Source: JBEIJQ01 sp040380145 | GTDB taxonomy: Bacteria; Bacteroidota; Bacteroidia; Chitinophagales; Saprospiraceae | Length of the DNA: 18,260 nucleotides | Assembly (NCBI GenBank): GCA_040380145.1 | Contig: JBEIJQ010000060.1 | Location: 1-18,260, forward strand | Direction of reading: 5' to 3' | Shown here: positions 14,803 through 18,260 of the stretch, in pieces | How the letters are laid out: each line of letters starts with the position of its first letter | Numbering within the stretch: position 1 is the first letter of the stretch | Program-made: the position numbers and the translations under genes | The notes under the pieces: model-generated | What the model was told of the DNA's origin: nothing | What the model saw: only the letters and a program-made list of their open reading frames with translations | The model's database searches: none

Positions 14803-14843
14803 AGCAGTCGGTCTGTCCACCAACAGTCCGACTGCTTTTTTTT
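14803..14843 (+). terminator. Rho-independent terminator of rplS
   Basis: AGCAGTCGG pairs with CCGACTGCT; after a T/T mismatch the stem continues with CTGT/ACAG around a CCACCA loop. A run of eight T (14836-14843) follows directly. This is the clearest intrinsic terminator in the window. Confidence 0.9.
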
Positions 14844-14902
14844 GTTTTCCTTTCGAGGATCCGAAAAGATGAATTCCTAATCGGCTCCAACCATCCGCCG
14901 AC

Positions 14903-16348
14903 ATGCGCTTGCCCGGTCTTCCCAATCCCCTGCTCCCCATCGCCGTCCTCGGCGCGGCGATCTTGCTGACGGGTCTGATGCACCTTCCCCATTTCCACAA
15001 AGAGCTGATGAGCATTCATGTCTGGCGGCAAACGCAGACGCAGACGACCATCGACAACTTTTTTGAAGAAGACCGCAACATCCTGAATCCCCGGCGAAAC
15101 AACCGAGGCGACGGAGACGGCATCTTTCGGATGGAGTTTCCGCTGATGCAGTGGCTGGTCGCGGAAACTTACCGGTTTACGGGCAGGTCCATTTTCGTTA
15201 CGCGGGCGTTCATGTTTTTGATGGGGATCGGTTGTGTGCTGGGGATGTATTTTTTTATAAAAAAAATACTGAAAGACAACCTGTTGTCTGCCCTCAGCGC
15301 ATGGGCCTTCTGCTTTTCGCCGGCCTTTTACTATTACATGATCAACCCGCTGCCGGATGTTTTTGCGCTGGCACTGGGACTGCACGGACTGGCGTTAACC
15401 TGGAAGTCCAATGGCCCCAGACTGCTGTTCGGATTGGCACTGCTGAGCCTTTCGGCCTTGTGCAAACTGCCGTTCGGGCTGTTTTTCTTGGTCCCCTTGG
15501 TCCAACAATGGTCGCGGCCCGAGAACGGCCGCCAATGGGCGGGACTGCTCGCCATCGGACTTTTTGGCCTGCCGCCCGTCATTTGGTACGCCTCCGTCGT
15601 GCCCGATTGGGCCGGCAATGGCATCGTTCAAGGGCTTTTCAAAAGCCGGGCCTCCGTGGGCGAACTGACCGATTATCTGTTGCACAACCTGGTTTCCACC
15701 CTTCCGGAATTGTTGGTCAATTATGCCGCCATGCCGTTTTTCTTGACGGGCGTTTATCTGGCCGTCCGCCGAAACGCCCCTCGCAAATACCCGGAACTCC
15801 TGCTGCTGGGACTGGGCCTGACCGCCTATTTCCTTTTTGAGCTGAACATGATCGAAAAAGACCACGACTATTACTTATTCCCGTTTTATCCTCTGTTGTT
15901 TTTGGCCGTCGGCCATGGAATACGGGCTTTTTGGGGCCATGCCAATCAAAAGATCCGCCTTGTGGCCGTGGGATTGTTGGCCCTTCTTCCGCTGACCGCC
16001 GGGCTCAGGATGCAGACGCGCTGGCAGCCCGAGCGTCCGGGCTTCAACCCCGACCTGTTGGTGCATCAAAGGGCATTGCAACAGGCCGTACCCGCAGATG
16101 CCCTGTGCATTGCCGGCAACGATGTGTCCGGATACATCTTTTTTTACTACATCGACAAAAAAGGCTGGGCTTTCCAACAAGACGAGCCGACGGGCACACA
16201 GTTGTCCGATTGGAGAAATCGGGGCGCCGGGTATCTGTATTCGGATTCGCGGGAAATCGAAAACCGAGCCACGGCCGAGGGTCTGCTGGACACATTGGTC
16301 GCAGAGCACGGCAGCGTACGGGTTTTCAAGCTCAAAAGCCCTCGATGA
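14903..16348 (+). CDS. GT39-like (PMT/ArnT type) membrane glycosyltransferase
   Basis: A 481-residue polytopic membrane protein with about ten hydrophobic segments from residue 10 to about 370 and a soluble C-terminal part of about 110 residues. The first outer loop holds IHVWRQTQTQTTIDNF (38-53) and MEFPLMQWL (77-85), a pattern found in GT39-like transferases, which use a lipid-linked sugar to glycosylate proteins or lipids on the periplasmic side. NPLPDVFALALGLHGLAL (148-165) and ALCKLPFGLFFLVP (185-198) also fit. Donor and acceptor are unknown. The ATG at 14903 gives a sensible cytoplasmic N-terminus. No promoter box is evident in the 59-bp gap after the rplS terminator. It converges on gpmI with 15 bp between the stops and no visible terminator. 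Confidence 0.8.
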   Translation: MRLPGLPNPLLPIAVLGAAILLTGLMHLPHFHKELMSIHVWRQTQTQTTIDNFFEEDRNILNPRRNNRGDGDGIFRMEFPLMQWLVAETYRFTGRSIFVTRAFMFLMGIGCVLGMYFFIKKILKDNLLSALSAWAFCFSPAFYYYMINPLPDVFALALGLHGLALTWKSNGPRLLFGLALLSLSALCKLPFGLFFLVPLVQQWSRPENGRQWAGLLAIGLFGLPPVIWYASVVPDWAGNGIVQGLFKSRASVGELTDYLLHNLVSTLPELLVNYAAMPFFLTGVYLAVRRNAPRKYPELLLLGLGLTAYFLFELNMIEKDHDYYLFPFYPLLFLAVGHGIRAFWGHANQKIRLVAVGLLALLPLTAGLRMQTRWQPERPGFNPDLLVHQRALQQAVPADALCIAGNDVSGYIFFYYIDKKGWAFQQDEPTGTQLSDWRNRGAGYLYSDSREIENRATAEGLLDTLVAEHGSVRVFKLKSPR

Positions 16349-16363
16349 GCGGAAAACGGCGGT

Positions 16364-17896
16364 TCAGCTGATCAGTACTTCGCCCGTCATCGCCTCGGGG
16401 ATGTCGAGGCCCAACAAGGAGAGGATCGTCGGGGCCAAGTCGCCCAATTTGCCCGGGCGCAGGCGCATTTCCTGCTGGTCGGGCGCCACCAAAATGCAGG
16501 GCACGGGGTTGGTGGTATGGGCCGTGTTGGGCGTTCCGTCGGGGTTGACCATAAAGTCCGAGTTGCCGTGGTCGGCGATCACGATCGCTGCGTAGCCCTC
16601 TGCCGCCAATGTTTCCAGCAGGCGGCCGAGGCAGGCGTCCACCGTTTCGGCGGCTTTGACGGCCGCGGAGAATACCCCCGTGTGGCCAACCATGTCGGCG
16701 TTGGCGTAGTTGAGGCAGATGAAATCGGGCCGGTTCGATCGGATCTCGGCCAGGGCCGCCTCGGTGACGCCCTCGGCGCTCATTTCCGGTTGGAGGTCGT
16801 AGGTGGCCACCTTGGGCGAAGGCACGATGCCGCGGCGCTCGCCGGGGAAAGGCTCCTCTCGGCCGCCCGAGAAAAAGAATGTCACATGTGGGTACTTTTC
16901 CGTTTCGGCCACTCGGAACTGCGTCTTGCCGGCCCTCGACAGCACCTCGCCGAGCGTATCGGAAAGGTCGTCTTTTTCGAAGAGCACGTGCACCCCTTCG
17001 AAGGTCTCGTCGTAGCGGGTCATCGTGAGGTAATAGAGCGGAATGCACTCCATGCCGTGCTCCAGCTTGTCTTCCTGCGTGAGCGCGATCGTGATCTCGC
17101 GGCAGCGGTCGGTGCGGAAGTTGAAACAGAGCACCACATCCCCGTCTTCGAGCACCGCCAGCGGTTCGCTGTCGTGGTCACAGACCACGATCGGGCGCAC
17201 AAACTCATCGGTAACACCCTCGCCATAAGACTGTTGCACTTCTCCGATCGGATCGTTGGTCTGCACGCCGTCGCCGTGGACGATCAGATCGTAGGCCAAT
17301 TTGATCCGCTCCCAGCGGTTGTCGCGGTCCATCGCGTAATAGCGTCCGATCACGGAGGCGATGCGGGCCGGTCCTTTGGCGATGTGGCGCTGGAGGTCGG
17401 CCAGATAGCCCGTGCCGCCCGTGGGCGAAGTGTCGCGCCCGTCGAGGAACGCGTGGATGAAGACCTTTTTGAGGCCCTGTTCGGCCGCGATGTCGCAGAG
17501 CGCTTTGAGGTGTTCGATGTGGGAATGGACGCCCCCGTCGGAGACAAGGCCCATCAGGTGCACCGATTTGCCGAGCATTTTGGCGTACTCGAAAGCGTCC
17601 AGCAGTTCGGGGCTTTCGTGCAGCTCGCGGTCGCGGACGGCCACGTTGATGCGCTCCAGTTCCTGGTACACCACCCTACCGGCGCCGATGTTGAGGTGTC
17701 CGACCTCGGAGTTCCCCATTTGTCCGGCCGGCAGTCCGACGGCCTCGCCGTGGGTGACCAGTTCGGAATGGGGGCATTCCCGCCAGAGGCGGTCCATGTT
17801 GGGCGTTTGGGCTTGGGCGATGGCACTGACCTTGGGGTCGGGGCCGATTCCCCAGCCGTCGAGGATGAGCAGGGCACAGCGTTCGTAGTGGTGCAT
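16364..17896 (-). CDS. gpmI: 2,3-bisphosphoglycerate-independent phosphoglycerate mutase
   Basis: A 510-residue cofactor-independent phosphoglycerate mutase, normal length (about 510-515), which interconverts 3- and 2-phosphoglycerate in glycolysis using two Mn2+ ions. Visible residues: D13 in LLILDGWG, the phosphorylated serine S63 in MGNSEVGHLNIGAGR, LVSDGGVHSH, DGRDTSP, GRYYAMDRD, CFNFRTDR, and the metal ligands D401 and H405 (NADMVGHTG), D442-H443 (IADHGN) and H460 (NTAHTTNP). The start at ATG 17896 is set by homology and by the minus-7 box at 17918-17925; an in-frame extension to 18061 is non-homologous and lies upstream of that box. Convergent with the GT39-like gene. Confidence 0.97.
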   Translation of the reverse strand: MHHYERCALLILDGWGIGPDPKVSAIAQAQTPNMDRLWRECPHSELVTHGEAVGLPAGQMGNSEVGHLNIGAGRVVYQELERINVAVRDRELHESPELLDAFEYAKMLGKSVHLMGLVSDGGVHSHIEHLKALCDIAAEQGLKKVFIHAFLDGRDTSPTGGTGYLADLQRHIAKGPARIASVIGRYYAMDRDNRWERIKLAYDLIVHGDGVQTNDPIGEVQQSYGEGVTDEFVRPIVVCDHDSEPLAVLEDGDVVLCFNFRTDRCREITIALTQEDKLEHGMECIPLYYLTMTRYDETFEGVHVLFEKDDLSDTLGEVLSRAGKTQFRVAETEKYPHVTFFFSGGREEPFPGERRGIVPSPKVATYDLQPEMSAEGVTEAALAEIRSNRPDFICLNYANADMVGHTGVFSAAVKAAETVDACLGRLLETLAAEGYAAIVIADHGNSDFMVNPDGTPNTAHTTNPVPCILVAPDQQEMRLRPGKLGDLAPTILSLLGLDIPEAMTGEVLIS

Positions 17897-17917
17897 GGGA
17901 GGGCGATTTTGGTGGTG

Positions 17918-17925
17918 CAAAGGTA
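17918..17925 (-). promoter_or_regulatory. Minus-7 box for gpmI
   Basis: The minus strand reads TACCTTTG, identical to the superoxide dismutase box, 21 nt before the ATG. No TTG is found at 17-21 nt upstream; the nearest are at about 11 and 26. Confidence 0.55.
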
Positions 17926-18068
17926 GGGATTTTGAACAAGCGGAGGAACGCCAAACTGCTATCGGCGAGCTAGCCCACCAAGTGATTTGGAGTCTACCCT
18001 TTGTTGCCCTGACATCGCCTTTCACTAAAAAACAGTACTTTTTTAAATAATATTCTTCCAAATTTTTT

Positions 18069-18135
18069 TATAAAAAACTACTAATCATTTTTTTAATAAA
18101 AAAACAAAACAAATCCCTATAAAATCTACTAATCA
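18069..18135 (+). repeat. Direct repeat TATAAAA..CTACTAATCA
   Basis: TAT, six A, then CTACTAATCA occurs at 18069-18087; TATAAAAT then CTACTAATCA occurs at 18118-18135. The identical 10-mers start 48 bp apart. Both copies are upstream of the promoter box at 18161. They could be binding sites of a regulator of the downstream gene. Confidence 0.5.
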
Positions 18136-18160
18136 GATAGACCAATTAAAAAAGGGGCTA

Positions 18161-18168
18161 TATCTTTG
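18161..18168 (+). promoter_or_regulatory. Minus-7 box for the gene at 18226
   Basis: TATCTTTG is the same octamer as in the rplS promoter and is followed by a similar GCCGC sequence. It is 57 nt before the next ATG. No TTTG at the expected upstream distance. Confidence 0.5.
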
Positions 18169-18225
18169 TGCCGCTGCTCAAAGCCATTTGCTCTCTGTAC
18201 CGCCCAACCTCTGTTTCATTCGCCC

Positions 18226-18260
18226 ATGGACCGCCACATCAATTTCCGCCACGTGTTCGG
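18226..18260 (+). CDS. Start of an unidentified gene, cut by window edge
   Basis: The ATG at 18226 opens MDRHINFRHVF before the sequence ends. It is placed correctly behind the TATCTTTG box, with a leader of about 52 nt. Eleven residues are too few to identify a family. Confidence 0.4.
   Translation, partial: MDRHINFRHVF

Larger units (their letters stand above)
17897..18225. other. AT-rich divergent intergenic region, no gene recognised
   Basis: This 329-bp stretch between gpmI and the gene starting at 18226 contains the gpmI minus-7 box at one end and a TATCTTTG box at the other. The part from about 18020 to 18155 is very AT-rich and carries a direct repeat. No tRNA, rRNA or convincing small ORF was seen. 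Confidence 0.6.

Noticed and set aside
17960..18010. tRNA-like string on the minus strand (CTCCAAA resembling a tryptophan anticodon loop)
   Set aside because: The flanking bases do not form an anticodon stem and no T-arm or acceptor stem can be built.
1..18260. CRISPR array, insertion sequence, phage or integrase signals
   Set aside because: No regularly spaced repeats, transposase or recombinase motifs, or flanking inverted repeats were found; the only multi-copy DNA is the SUMF1 duplication and short AT-rich repeats.

Overview
The window most likely comes from a member of the Bacteroidota, probably a fairly GC-rich, Saprospiria-like one (an inference; no rRNA or other decisive marker is present). 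The sequence evidence is repeated TAnnTTTG minus-7 boxes ahead of genes, some with a TTTG/TTG box 16-19 nt upstream, an almost complete lack of Shine-Dalgarno sites, A/T-rich leaders, and the mix of families: secreted SUMF1-domain proteins, FkbM methyltransferase, DUF4190, CPBP protease and a GT39-like enzyme. Housekeeping genes (trpS, dusB, rplS, gpmI) place it on a chromosome.

Layout. 1-4617 (minus strand) is a co-oriented run: an exported Mn/Fe superoxide dismutase with an extra C-terminal helical domain, an FkbM methyltransferase, a fatty-acid-hydroxylase/sterol-desaturase-type membrane enzyme, and then three tandem exported SUMF1-fold proteins, the last cut by the window edge. 4683-7265 (minus) is a Ca2+-type P-type ATPase. 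7378-9641 (plus) holds a DUF4190 membrane protein and a pseudokinase-SUMF1 fusion. A perfect 12-bp hairpin separates it from a convergent small lipoprotein gene (9712-10158, minus). 10259-12088 (plus) is a TPR protein followed by trpS. 12089-12331 is non-coding, with hairpins and a strong terminator. A CPBP protease (minus) and dusB (plus) diverge from a shared promoter region at 13187-13305. rplS follows with a textbook promoter and terminator, then a GT39-like membrane glycosyltransferase, then convergent gpmI (minus). 17897-18225 is an AT-rich intergenic stretch with a direct repeat and a promoter for a gene that begins at 18226 and leaves the window.

Functionally, trpS, dusB and rplS serve translation and gpmI serves glycolysis. 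The accessory interest is the SUMF1 material. The exported tandem paralogs and the pseudokinase fusion share the same entry segment (TETVNGVSF) and nearly identical DNA there. All three complete domains have lost one of the two formylglycine-generating-enzyme cysteines. The C-terminal 40 residues of the two complete exported copies have the fixed-framework, variable-surface pattern known from C-type-lectin-fold diversity proteins. No reverse transcriptase or template repeat is visible in the window, so a diversity-generating system is only a hypothesis.
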